A DNA stretch of 64,000 nucleotides from an uncultured Lachnospiraceae bacterium (GTDB lineage Bacteria > Bacillota > Clostridia > Lachnospirales > Lachnospiraceae). The stretch spans positions 1-64,000 of the forward strand of contig CATOOV010000004.1 of NCBI GenBank assembly GCA_951801955.1, read 5' to 3'. The notes beneath the pieces were generated by a model. It worked only from the letters and a program-made list of their open reading frames with translations. It made no database searches and was not told the origin of the DNA. Positions 19,758-29,549 of the stretch are shown here, one piece after another (the first letter of the stretch is position 1; each line of letters opens with the position of its first letter). The translations under genes and the position numbers were made by a program.

Positions 19758-20588
19758 TTAAACCGTTAAGTTCGGATTTAACTTACCCTCCTTTTTTGCC
19801 GCCTTTGCCGCATTTTTATCTTTTTTGTCAACTTTCTCTTTGCGGAACCGTCTTCCTTTCTGATAGGTACGGATTGCTGCATCCAGCTTTCGAAACCGTT
19901 CCTCCTCTGCTTCATCCTGCTCCCGCATCAAATAATTCATTTCCTTGAGGACCTTTTCCCCAACCTGGACACTTACCTCCTTTCCCAGAGACTGATTGTT
20001 CTCCTCCACCGCCTCCTTTACAATGCTCTTCATCATCGTCTGGAATTGTTCCAGTTTTACGGTGTTGGAAACAGGGTTGCCATGTTCCTTCGAATATTGT
20101 TGATCCATTCTTGGATATTCCCGCTTCATTTGTATGACCTGCCCATTTCCAGGCATCATGGTTGTGGTAGATGCCGCTGCCCCAGGGTTCCCAAGACTAC
20201 CTGCCCCTCCTGGATTTACCATATTGCTTGGTCCTCCTGCACTGGTCATATTGCTTGCCCCTCCTGGGCTGACCATGTTGTTTGCAGCTCCTGGGTTCAC
20301 CATACCGTTCATACTTCCTGCCCCTCCTATATTCATTGTACCCACGGAACAAACCTCCTGTTCAGGAATATTATGTATCATCATTCGAATGGCTTTTAAC
20401 TGGTATCCCTGTTCTTTCCATTCCTTTATCTTTTGGAACTGCGCTATATTTTCTTCTGTGTAATAGCGGTGTCCCATCTCATTGCGGGGAATGGCAAGCT
20501 CTAACTCTTCTTCCCAATACCGCAGGACATGAGACTCAACATTAACAATATTTGCCGCATCCGAAATCATATAGCGTACATTTTCCAC
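19758..20588 (-). CDS. MerR-type HTH protein with Gly/Pro/Asn/Met repeat linker and coiled-coil C-terminus
   Basis: HVLRYWEEELELAIPRNEMGHRYYTEENIAQFQKIKEWKEQGYQLKAI; repeats NPGAANNMVSPGGASNMTSAGGPSNMVNPGGA; likely GTG start at 20588 after aggagg. Confidence 0.75.
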   Translation of the reverse strand: MENVRYMISDAANIVNVESHVLRYWEEELELAIPRNEMGHRYYTEENIAQFQKIKEWKEQGYQLKAIRMMIHNIPEQEVCSVGTMNIGGAGSMNGMVNPGAANNMVSPGGASNMTSAGGPSNMVNPGGAGSLGNPGAAASTTTMMPGNGQVIQMKREYPRMDQQYSKEHGNPVSNTVKLEQFQTMMKSIVKEAVEENNQSLGKEVSVQVGEKVLKEMNYLMREQDEAEEERFRKLDAAIRTYQKGRRFRKEKVDKKDKNAAKAAKKEGKLNPNLTV

Positions 20589-20731
20589 ATTTTTACCTCC
20601 TTTTTGGGAATTCACGCTCCGTCCTTTGGACCGCTTCGCCAGACTTTTACAGCCTGTCCCTTTTTACTAATTCTATTTTACCGATTAATGCTTAAGCTTA
20701 CAATCTTTTTTCATCGTGAAATATTGACAAG

Positions 20732-20768
20732 AAAAAACAGATATTTTTCTATTTTGAAAAATATCTGT
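20732..20768 (-). terminator. Terminator downstream of dnaB operon
   Basis: Minus strand ACAGATATTTTTC...GAAAAATATCTGT then TTTTTTC. Confidence 0.8.
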
Positions 20769-20866
20769 CCATTTCTACAAAGAAATGCAAAAAGATTCCA
20801 TCCAAAAATGTTATCGGCTTTCTTGCCGTGAGTGCGGCTCAGCCCTGCTGAAAAAACAAATCCCAA

Positions 20867-22198
20867 CTACTTTTTTTCCATACTTACAAATTTGGTGTAC
20901 TGGGGCAGCCACACCAAATTTACGGTACCAATTGGCCCATTCCTCTGTTTGGCAATAATAATCTCTGCAATATTCTTTTCCGTAGTATCTTTATTGTAAT
21001 AATCATCCCGGTAAATAAACATCACCACATCCGCATCCTGCTCAATAGCGCCTGATTCACGAAGGTCAGAGAGCATTGGACGATGGTCAGGTCTTTGCTC
21101 CACTTGACGGCTCAACTGAGAAAGCGCAACCACTGGCACATTTAATTCTCTGGCAAGCCCTTTCAGGGAACGGGAGATATCAGAAATCTCCTGCTGCCTG
21201 GAATCTGACTTGCCAGAACCAGACATCAACTGTAAATAGTCAATAATAATCAGCTTTAAATCATGTTCCAGCTTGTATTTGCGGCATTTCGAACGCAATT
21301 CAGAAATAGAAATCCCAGGCGTATCATCAATAATTAAGTTTGAACGCCCAATGGTGCCTGCACCTTCAATCAATTTTTCCCAATCGGAATCTGCCAGGTT
21401 CCCAGATCTCAATAACTGCGCATCTACTCTGGATTCCAAGGAAAACAAACGGTTTACCAATTGTTCCTTGGACATTTCCAAACTGAAAATAGCAGTGGCG
21501 AGATTGCTGTGGAATGCAACATACTGTGCAATATTCAGCACAAAAGCCGTTTTTCCCATGGATGGGCGCGCCGCTACCAGTATTAAGTCGGAAGGCTGCA
21601 GTCCAGACATTCGGTAATCCAAATCCACAAAGCCAGTGGCAATTCCAGTGACATTTCCTTTGATCCTAGATGCAAGCTCAATTTTTTCCAGTGCACTGAT
21701 CACCACCTGTTTGATGGGGATATAGTCACCATCGCTTTTATTTTGAAGCAAATGAAAAATCTGCTTCTCCGTATCAGCCATGATATCCTCTAAGCTGTCC
21801 CTGCCTAAGTAACAACGATTGGCAATCTCTTCATTGACCTTGATCAGCCTGCGCAATGTGGACTTTTCCTTCACTATATTGGAATAGTATTTGATATTCG
21901 CTGAGGTAGGGACTGACGTGACCAGTTCCCCTACAAATTCCAGGCTGCTCACCTCCGCTGGAACGTCCTTCTCCCGCAGACGATTCTGCAGGGTAATCAC
22001 ATCCACCGGTTGTTCTTCATTATAAAGTTCTACCATCGTCTCAAACAGCACTCCGTACTGCTGATGATAAAAATCTTCCCGTTGTAAGGTTTCTGAAGCA
22101 ATAATAATCGCTTCCCTGTCCATAATCATAGAACCAATCACGGACTGTTCTGCCTCCAGGTTGTTCGGCATAATCCTCTTAATCAGCGCCTCCTCCAT
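20867..22198 (-). CDS. dnaB: Replicative DNA helicase
   Basis: MPNNLEAEQSVIGSMI, ARPSMGKTAFVLNIA and LSQLSRQVEQR...SDLRESGAIEQDADV motifs. Confidence 0.97.
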   Translation of the reverse strand: MEEALIKRIMPNNLEAEQSVIGSMIMDREAIIIASETLQREDFYHQQYGVLFETMVELYNEEQPVDVITLQNRLREKDVPAEVSSLEFVGELVTSVPTSANIKYYSNIVKEKSTLRRLIKVNEEIANRCYLGRDSLEDIMADTEKQIFHLLQNKSDGDYIPIKQVVISALEKIELASRIKGNVTGIATGFVDLDYRMSGLQPSDLILVAARPSMGKTAFVLNIAQYVAFHSNLATAIFSLEMSKEQLVNRLFSLESRVDAQLLRSGNLADSDWEKLIEGAGTIGRSNLIIDDTPGISISELRSKCRKYKLEHDLKLIIIDYLQLMSGSGKSDSRQQEISDISRSLKGLARELNVPVVALSQLSRQVEQRPDHRPMLSDLRESGAIEQDADVVMFIYRDDYYNKDTTEKNIAEIIIAKQRNGPIGTVNLVWLPQYTKFVSMEKK

Positions 22199-22207
22199 AT
22201 CAGACTC

Positions 22208-22657
22208 CTACTCCTCGGCTATTTTTACCTTTAATTTCCCTGTAACCTTGGGATGCAGTTTGATTGTAACTTCATGGACGCCCAATGTCTTTAAGCCTCC
22301 TTCTGGAAGCTGTATCTTCTTTTTGTCCAGTTCCAGTTCAATCTGGTCTTTTGCAGCAATTGCAATCTCTTTGGAGGAAACAGAGCCAAACGTCCTTCCC
22401 CCTTCCCCTGTCTTTAACTTGACTGTCACTTCCTTTGTCCCAATCTTTTCAGCGAGTGCTTTCGCTGCCTCTAAACTTTCTTTTGCCACTTTTTCAGCAT
22501 GTTGATTCTGTAATTTGAGATCATTCATATTTTTTGCGGTAGCTTCCACGCCCAACTTCTTGGGCAAAATCATATTTCTTGCGTAACCGTCGCTGACGGT
22601 TACAACCTCTCCTTTTTTCCCTAATGTTTTCACATCTTCCAACAAAATTACTTTCAT
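22208..22657 (-). CDS. rplI: 50S ribosomal protein L9
   Basis: [36 protein letters not shown]. Confidence 0.97.
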   Translation of the reverse strand: MKVILLEDVKTLGKKGEVVTVSDGYARNMILPKKLGVEATAKNMNDLKLQNQHAEKVAKESLEAAKALAEKIGTKEVTVKLKTGEGGRTFGSVSSKEIAIAAKDQIELELDKKKIQLPEGGLKTLGVHEVTIKLHPKVTGKLKVKIAEE

Positions 22658-24708
22658 ACTTCTATGTCTCCTTCCTCCAGCATTTGATCCAAGGTTTCCT
22701 GGATTCTTTTCTTAGCCTCCCATACGGTACAGTCTTTCAGTTGGGCGCCTGCCACATTTAAATGGCCGCCTCCGCCCATCCGTTCCATAATTAACTGCAC
22801 ATTGATCTCATCAATCGAACGGGAACTGATATATATTTTTTCATTGTACTCAGTCAGTACAAAAGATGCCTTAATCCCAACAATATTGAGCAGTTCATTT
22901 GCAGCCTGTGCCCCAGCAATTGTAGGGCTCTCCACACGAGGGTCAGCAGGACAGATGGAAATTGCAAATGCCCCTTGATACACCTCTGCATAACGGACTG
23001 CCTCCGCCCGTGCCTTATAAGCTGCCATATCATCCCGCAGCAGTTTGCGCACCCTCGTTACCTCTGCGCCGCATCGGCGCAGGTAAGCTGCTGCTTCAAA
23101 AGTCCTTACGCCTGTTTTTGTCATAAAGTTATTGGTATCAATTAAGATACCTGCATAAATACTGTCTGCCTCATTGGGTTTCAAATGAATATTTTCATCA
23201 AAATACTGCAGGACTTCCGCCACCATTTCACAGGTAGATGATGCATAAGCCTCTATATAGGAAAGGACCGCATTCTCAATCACTTCACTGCCCTGCCTGT
23301 GATGGTCAAATACTACAATGGTTTTACTGCGTCCCAGCAGTTCCGGACATTCCGTATAATTGGGACGGTTGGTATCTACTACAACCAGCACGCTGCGGTA
23401 ATCCACCAACTCCAAGGCTTTCTCACTGCGGATAAACATATCCGCCGGATAACCCTTCTCCTCAGAAAAACATTCCTTCATGGGACGCAGGGAAGACGTC
23501 ACTTCATTTAATATAATATAAGCTTTCTTCCCCATCACCCGTGTAGCGCAGTATATTCCAATTGCCGCGCCAAACGAATCCATATCGCTGATACTATGCC
23601 CCATAATAAAAACTTGTTCCCGGCTGAGTAAGATTTCCCGAAGGGCATGTGCTTTCACCCTCGCTTTGACACGGGTCATTTTTTCCACCTGTCTGGATTT
23701 CCCTCCAAAATAAGAGATTTTCTCTCCTTCTTTTACCACTACCTGGTCGCCGCCCCTTCCTAGGGCAAGATCAATCGCCATATGGGAATAATCGTATTTC
23801 TGGATGTAATTGGCGCTGCTGATCCCTACGCCGATACTCAGCGTCACTGCCATCTCATTCCCTACTTTAATGGTCTTAACCTCTTCCAGAATACTAAACT
23901 TGTCCTTAATCAATTCATCCAAATATTTCCGTTTAAATACCACGAAATACTTATCTTTTTCAATTTTTTTAATAATACTGTCCCGCTCAGAAAAGTACTT
24001 GCTTACCTTACGGTCTACCAAAGCCACCAGCAGGGAGCGCTTCACCTCTTCAATACTCTCCAGCGCTTCCTCATAATTGTCAATGTATACCAGCGCTGAT
24101 ACAAGCTGCTGTTCTTTATTTTCCTGAATATAATGGTGCAGCTTTGTCTCATCAAACAGATAGAGGGTCATAAGGTACTGATCTTTGGTTTCCAATTCTA
24201 TCATGCCGCCCTCTGTGCTCTCATCATCAAAATAAAGTTTCCCTACGCTTGCCCTATAAAAACGCTCTTTCCATTCCACCTGTATACTGTTTCCCTCTTC
24301 CTCTTTCTCTAAGAGTTCGCGGGTAATCGTGGGAAAGATTGTCGTAATAGACTTATGATACTGTTTGTCCTTCTCTGTGATTTTCGCAAAGGCTTCATTC
24401 ATCCATAAAATCTTACTATTATAATCTAAAAGCGCATAAGGTATTTCGAATTCATCCAATAGTTTCTTCTGCACTGTGCCATATTGGGTAGCAAAACTGA
24501 TTACTTCATTGCGAATCACAGACCGATTCATCATATATATGGCAAGAACAATCACAAAATAAAAAGCCGCAAAAACAGATACACAGATCCCTGATTTCCT
24601 ATCAAAATAATACAAAGGCACATTCATCAGTACAATTAATACCGTAAGCATCAACGGCCAGTACATGTAGTTCTTTAACTGTCCTTTGAATTGAATTCTC
24701 TTTTTCAT
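22654..24708 (-). CDS. gdpP: Cyclic-di-AMP phosphodiesterase, DHH family (GdpP/YybT)
   Basis: Two TMs, PAS-like and degenerate GGDEF region, DHH motif [19 protein letters not shown]. Confidence 0.93.
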   Translation of the reverse strand: MKKRIQFKGQLKNYMYWPLMLTVLIVLMNVPLYYFDRKSGICVSVFAAFYFVIVLAIYMMNRSVIRNEVISFATQYGTVQKKLLDEFEIPYALLDYNSKILWMNEAFAKITEKDKQYHKSITTIFPTITRELLEKEEEGNSIQVEWKERFYRASVGKLYFDDESTEGGMIELETKDQYLMTLYLFDETKLHHYIQENKEQQLVSALVYIDNYEEALESIEEVKRSLLVALVDRKVSKYFSERDSIIKKIEKDKYFVVFKRKYLDELIKDKFSILEEVKTIKVGNEMAVTLSIGVGISSANYIQKYDYSHMAIDLALGRGGDQVVVKEGEKISYFGGKSRQVEKMTRVKARVKAHALREILLSREQVFIMGHSISDMDSFGAAIGIYCATRVMGKKAYIILNEVTSSLRPMKECFSEEKGYPADMFIRSEKALELVDYRSVLVVVDTNRPNYTECPELLGRSKTIVVFDHHRQGSEVIENAVLSYIEAYASSTCEMVAEVLQYFDENIHLKPNEADSIYAGILIDTNNFMTKTGVRTFEAAAYLRRCGAEVTRVRKLLRDDMAAYKARAEAVRYAEVYQGAFAISICPADPRVESPTIAGAQAANELLNIVGIKASFVLTEYNEKIYISSRSIDEINVQLIMERMGGGGHLNVAGAQLKDCTVWEAKKRIQETLDQMLEEGDIEV

Positions 24709-24949
24709 CTATTTTCCTACCTTCTGTTCTCACTAATCGCAAATATCTTGGTTTCTCTCCGGCTCCGCCCTATTTCCCTGGTCGTGCACACCTCGATTCC
24801 GCTTCGCTGCATCTCGGTTTCGGAGCACCGCCCTATCAAAGACATCAAAAAAGCAATCGATTACATGCAAACATGACACGATTTGCTTTTTAGCGCCTTT
24901 GGCACGGCTCATGGCTCACGGTTACAGTATACCATATATTACAGAAGTG

Positions 24950-26032
24950 TTACAATATAGTTTTCTCATCCCTTTTAAAAATCCAACGCTTTTGAATCTG
25001 AAAACTTATAAAAAATAGGCAAATATCCACAAATATTTTCACAATTGTTTCTGTAAACAGAATTACATTTGCAAATAGTGCGACGATTCCTGCCGAGGCA
25101 AGCATCTGAACAAGTACAAGAGCATAATATTTTACAACATGGCTCCCGATCTTTCCATTGACATCAAAAACAATGGAACGATTCATGACAAAATTATAAA
25201 CAGAGGAAAGGATACGTGCAAATACCGTAGCAAGAAAAATTCGTTCTGTCTGGGCGATGCGGGCAAATAAAAAACGATTCAGCAAAAAGAAACTGAATAA
25301 ATCTAATGCGGAAGAACTGAGAGAAAACAACGTATAGAGCAGGAACGTTTCGAACATTACTGCATATATTTTTACGGAATCTAAGACTGGACGGAAATGT
25401 GTGCCAGCATTATTTTCAATATAAATTGTTTCTATCGGCAGTTCTTTTATGGCAATGTCATTTTTCACGGCTGTAATCAACATTTCTGTCTCATATTCAT
25501 AACGTTCTCCGTTTACCTTAAGAAACAATTCCAAGTGTTTCAGCGGAACGCCGCGCAGCCCAGTCTGGGTGTCTGATATCCACTTGCCATATAACAACCG
25601 AAATACACGGCATGTCAACTGGTTGCCAAAGCGGCTTTTGGGTGGAACATTTTCTCCCATCAAATCCCGGCATCCAAGTAGAAGGCTGTTCCCATCCATT
25701 TCCTTTGCCATATGGCAGACGTCTTCAATCCCATGCTGCCCATCTGAATCCACGGTAATCACCCCAATCAGCCGCCACTGCTTCGCCCGTTCCATACAAA
25801 AAGAAAAGGCGGTTTTCAATGCACGCCCTTTTCCTTGATTTTGCCTGTGAGAAAGCACTGTCACTTCATCATAAGCAGACAACCTTGTAAAAATATCTCT
25901 GTATGCTGTTTCACTGCCGTCATCAACCACAACAATATGTGTAAAACCATGCCTCACACAATTTTGGATATACTCTACCAATATCGGTTCTGGATTCAGT
26001 ACAGGAATGATAAGCGCCACCTGTCCAACCAT
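24950..26032 (-). CDS. Glycosyltransferase family 2 fused to GtrA-like membrane domain
   Basis: IPVLNPEP...VVDDGSETAY, DSDGQH; C-terminal four-TM GtrA-like region. Confidence 0.85.
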   Translation of the reverse strand: MVGQVALIIPVLNPEPILVEYIQNCVRHGFTHIVVVDDGSETAYRDIFTRLSAYDEVTVLSHRQNQGKGRALKTAFSFCMERAKQWRLIGVITVDSDGQHGIEDVCHMAKEMDGNSLLLGCRDLMGENVPPKSRFGNQLTCRVFRLLYGKWISDTQTGLRGVPLKHLELFLKVNGERYEYETEMLITAVKNDIAIKELPIETIYIENNAGTHFRPVLDSVKIYAVMFETFLLYTLFSLSSSALDLFSFFLLNRFLFARIAQTERIFLATVFARILSSVYNFVMNRSIVFDVNGKIGSHVVKYYALVLVQMLASAGIVALFANVILFTETIVKIFVDICLFFISFQIQKRWIFKRDEKTIL

Positions 26033-26047
26033 TACAGCCTTCCCTCC

Positions 26048-26551
26048 CTACCATGTTTCATCTTTTTCACTTAAAATCTGGTCGACCACATACTCAACCA
26101 CGCCGGAGATTCGCTTTTTCTGCATTTTTCCTATCCGTTCAATAAATTCTGGTTCATTTTTATGACTGACAATATAACCCCTTGTGGGTGTCTCACTGCC
26201 CTCCATGGAAACTAATTCTCCTCCCTGTTTCCGCAGAAGTTTCTGCAGCTCATCACTAAAATAATCTGTTACATTTTCAATGGTTGGTACGATAATGTCA
26301 AAAGGCTCAATCGTATTTAAAATCTGGTTTTGATATTTCTCCAAAAACTCCTCAATCAAAGTCTCAAAGGTACGAAATTCTATGAACTCATTTCCATCCA
26401 CGACAATGGTTGTGACAAACTCCCAGGTGTGGGGATGGGTCTGCCCTTGCCTTCCGTCAATAATAATATAGTGGTTCATATTCAAATAAGATTTTAAACG
26501 ATACTCCCGGTACAGCTTTTCTTTTCTCACTTGCCTGTCACCGCCTTCCAA
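26048..26551 (-). CDS. 6-pyruvoyl-tetrahydropterin synthase-related protein, XrtG-associated
   Basis: QTHPHTWEFVTTIVVDG, IEFRTFETLIEEFLEKYQNQILN and PTIENVTDYFSDEL follow PTPS-fold order. Confidence 0.65.
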   Translation of the reverse strand: MEGGDRQVRKEKLYREYRLKSYLNMNHYIIIDGRQGQTHPHTWEFVTTIVVDGNEFIEFRTFETLIEEFLEKYQNQILNTIEPFDIIVPTIENVTDYFSDELQKLLRKQGGELVSMEGSETPTRGYIVSHKNEPEFIERIGKMQKKRISGVVEYVVDQILSEKDETW

Positions 26552-27597
26552 AATTTATGGAACTGTTCTTTATAACTATTCATATTGTCTTCACAGTACA
26601 GGTCGGCAAGACCATGTACGTTCCAATTCTCCAGAGATTCAATAATTCTCTTGCTGACTTCTTTTTCATATGTTGCGAATATTAATACCACCAAGCGTTC
26701 ATCCATGGAAAAACGCAGCACGCGATTGTCAAGTAAAACCTGCATATGGTTAAAGAACTCATCGCGCGCCTCTGTGGTTTCTGTCTCAAATACCGCAAAA
26801 TGCAGGGGATGTACATTTTTCTTATCCAACGTCTCCAAAAACTCGTCCAATACGGTATTTTTAAATACATGCCTGCTGGCGCTGAATGTAAATTCACGTT
26901 TCAATTGTTCATCCAGCAACTGCATCTGCTTGTTCTGCCAGATAACATGTTCCTGCTGCTTATCTATATACCTGCCCTGCCTGCTGATTTTACGGGACAT
27001 TACCATACTGAGGATAATCAAAACGGCCAACACAATAGAAAGAATGATAATAATTGTATTTTTACACTCCAGCAAAATATTATCTTCTAAAATTACCCGG
27101 TCATAGGTCAGCAGGCAAATCCGGTACTGTTCTTTCTTCCACTTAAAAATCATTCCAGACGCAATAAAACGGTCTTTGTCAAGATAGATAATTTTATGTC
27201 CCACTTTATTTACACCCAGGCTGTTTAGAAACTCTGAAGCTGTCTGCGTGGCAAAATATGTGCCGTCAGTAAATCCCTTGTAACGGTTCGTCTCTGTAAC
27301 GCTCTTGACAAACAAAATAGAATCCCCTTTGCTGAGCGTCCAATATCTGCTTGCTGTTGCATCCAGGGAACTGATAATCTCTGTGATATCCTCCTCTGTG
27401 GCACGGTCTTCCAGACGATTAATCTGCTCTAAAATAATCTTCACATATCCATCCTGTTCCGCTCCATAAATTTCCAAAAACCTAGTTTCATAACAGGCAA
27501 GCTGATAAATGATAAACACATCAGCCGCTATGGCAAAAAATACAACAAATGCTGTTACCATAAAAAAATTTATTCTATGCTTCATAAACCAATCCAC
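26527..27597 (-). CDS. Membrane-anchored sensor-like protein with possible degenerate GGDEF-like C-terminus
   Basis: Two TMs flanking ~160-aa extracytoplasmic segment; C-terminal alpha/beta region without GGDEF motif; inside XrtG cluster. Confidence 0.45.
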   Translation of the reverse strand: MDWFMKHRINFFMVTAFVVFFAIAADVFIIYQLACYETRFLEIYGAEQDGYVKIILEQINRLEDRATEEDITEIISSLDATASRYWTLSKGDSILFVKSVTETNRYKGFTDGTYFATQTASEFLNSLGVNKVGHKIIYLDKDRFIASGMIFKWKKEQYRICLLTYDRVILEDNILLECKNTIIIILSIVLAVLIILSMVMSRKISRQGRYIDKQQEHVIWQNKQMQLLDEQLKREFTFSASRHVFKNTVLDEFLETLDKKNVHPLHFAVFETETTEARDEFFNHMQVLLDNRVLRFSMDERLVVLIFATYEKEVSKRIIESLENWNVHGLADLYCEDNMNSYKEQFHKFWKAVTGK

Positions 27598-28962
27598 CTA
27601 CTCGTAATTTACCGCTTTACGCGCTTTCTGCAACAAGCTCATAGGTTTTTGCGCCTCTTTTTTCAATTCTTTTTGAAAATCATTCCGTTCGTCTGTCAAC
27701 GTGCGCGTCTTCCATGCACTGTCTGTATTGATACTGTTGATTACACCTGCAAATCGAATAAAGAAAATCATAAAATTAAAAAAAGGGAGAAAAGGAACTA
27801 CATACCAGTGTTTCCGATAGTATTTCTTTAACTCTTGAAATTCATCCAGATACCCCACGGTAGAAAAATAATACAAGTACCCGCTGATGATATACAATAA
27901 AAAAATCATTCCCGTAGAAACCAGTATTACTTTTGCAGAATAATTCATACACATGAGGCAAAACAGCGCCAAATACCAGATCAAGCGGGGAAACGCGAAA
28001 GTATGGTCATACATCAATGTCCGCACCATCACATTGGTAAACATCTTGCGTACCCTTAAGTCTTTCTCCAAAAATTGATGGGACACCTCCAGGCTCCCTC
28101 TCTGCCAGCGCTGCCTTTGGGTATAAAGCTTGTTGACCCCTTCAATGGGATCCACGCAGAATATAGCATTTTCACAAATATGCACCTTGATATGCTGCAG
28201 ATAGCGCATTTGAAATGTGATATTTGTGTCCTCACAAATTGTATCTGTATTATAAAGCTGTGATTTCAGCACTGCTGATTTACGGAACGCAGAAAATGCA
28301 CCAGAAAGGGTATAAATAGAGTTTGTCTCAGATGCATAATTGCGCCCTGCCAAAAATGCCTGTGCATATTCCATAAATTCCATCTTCCGTAGCAAGCGAG
28401 ATAAAATCCCCTTATATTCCTCAATCATTTCCGGCATGGTAAGGATTGCGCCTGTCATACAGTCCACCTCGGGACATGCCTCAAATTTGCGCACCATATT
28501 GCTGATTGCATGGGGCTCAAACTGCCCGTCGCTGTCCACATGGATAATATATTTTCCATCCGCATTAAACAAAGCAAGATTTAATGCACGGGATTTTCCC
28601 TGTTTTGCATTGAGCCACTGCATCAACAAATCTGGATACAGCTCCTGGCATTTTGTATAAACCGAAAAAGAATCATCTTTTCCCTGGTTGTTTACCAAAA
28701 AAATACGCATTTTATCATTTGGATAATCACTGTCATTGATGGAACGAATACATTCCTCCAAGGAATCCTCTGAATTATACACTGGGATAATGAGCGTAAT
28801 TTCCGGCCAGAAGACAGGATCCCCAAAGTGTTTTGGAAACATCTTCTTTTTGAGCAGAATAAGATAACTTCCCAAAGATGGAATAATTTCCATAATCAAC
28901 GGTATGATAATCCATGCCGCCCAGAACAAGATAGAATTAAAAAACTGATTAATGATTGTCAT
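27598..28962 (-). CDS. Family 2 glycosyltransferase, XrtG-associated type
   Basis: LIIPVYNSEDSLEECIRSI, HVDSDGQFEP, QRQRWQRGSLE; C-terminal TMs; directly downstream of exosortase. Confidence 0.85.
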   Translation of the reverse strand: MTIINQFFNSILFWAAWIIIPLIMEIIPSLGSYLILLKKKMFPKHFGDPVFWPEITLIIPVYNSEDSLEECIRSINDSDYPNDKMRIFLVNNQGKDDSFSVYTKCQELYPDLLMQWLNAKQGKSRALNLALFNADGKYIIHVDSDGQFEPHAISNMVRKFEACPEVDCMTGAILTMPEMIEEYKGILSRLLRKMEFMEYAQAFLAGRNYASETNSIYTLSGAFSAFRKSAVLKSQLYNTDTICEDTNITFQMRYLQHIKVHICENAIFCVDPIEGVNKLYTQRQRWQRGSLEVSHQFLEKDLRVRKMFTNVMVRTLMYDHTFAFPRLIWYLALFCLMCMNYSAKVILVSTGMIFLLYIISGYLYYFSTVGYLDEFQELKKYYRKHWYVVPFLPFFNFMIFFIRFAGVINSINTDSAWKTRTLTDERNDFQKELKKEAQKPMSLLQKARKAVNYE

Positions 28963-29545
28963 ATCGGAAACTTCCCACCTTCTGCTTTATAATCTGCGGT
29001 TTGGTAAATACATAAAAATATATCACGACAGACAAGGCATAAAAAACCAGGCGCCCTACAAATGTATGTGCGATATAATACGTATCAATCCCTCCAAAAT
29101 AGATCATCAGGCAAATAATTGTAATGCGGAGTGCATTTGCAAGCACCATTGCCATTACACCCAATACTCCCACACAAAACCTTTCATAAACCGTATAGAC
29201 CCGATAAAAGGTCAAAAGGGATACATATGCAATAATCTCTATAATTCCAGAACATTCAAAATCTATTTTTAAGGAAATTGCGCCAACGGACGATTCTACA
29301 AAAATAACCCCATATTTAAAATGGGCGCTGTAAATCCCGGCAATCTTTCCAGGAAGGCTTGCCAGCAGCGCTACAATCCGCGCCAAAGGCTGCGTCAAAA
29401 TCGGCTCCAAAAAGACCAGCATTAAAATAAACACGCCTGCGCTCCCAATCAGGAAATGCCAGAAGTTCAGTTTACCCTTATCCAGTACACGCAAAAGAAA
29501 CAGCCATATCAACAGTCCTATGATTCCTATGATATACTTTATCAT
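28949..29545 (-). CDS. xrtG: Exosortase family protein XrtG
   Basis: Polytopic with conserved Cys/Arg/His pattern FECSGIIE, LANALRIT, IAHTFVGR; start set at MIKYIIGI (29545) after ggggagtgagga. Confidence 0.85.
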   Translation of the reverse strand: MIKYIIGIIGLLIWLFLLRVLDKGKLNFWHFLIGSAGVFILMLVFLEPILTQPLARIVALLASLPGKIAGIYSAHFKYGVIFVESSVGAISLKIDFECSGIIEIIAYVSLLTFYRVYTVYERFCVGVLGVMAMVLANALRITIICLMIYFGGIDTYYIAHTFVGRLVFYALSVVIYFYVFTKPQIIKQKVGSFRYDNH

Positions 29546-29549
29546 TTCC

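Noticed and set aside
20046-20463. Pro/Cys-rich + strand ORFs opposite the MerR gene
   Set aside because: Mirror of the PGGAxNM repeat; low complexity; MerR HTH on the other strand is convincing.
24740-24915. GC-rich intergenic segment upstream of gdpP as another repeat copy
   Set aside because: Could not match it to any repeat family in this window by eye.
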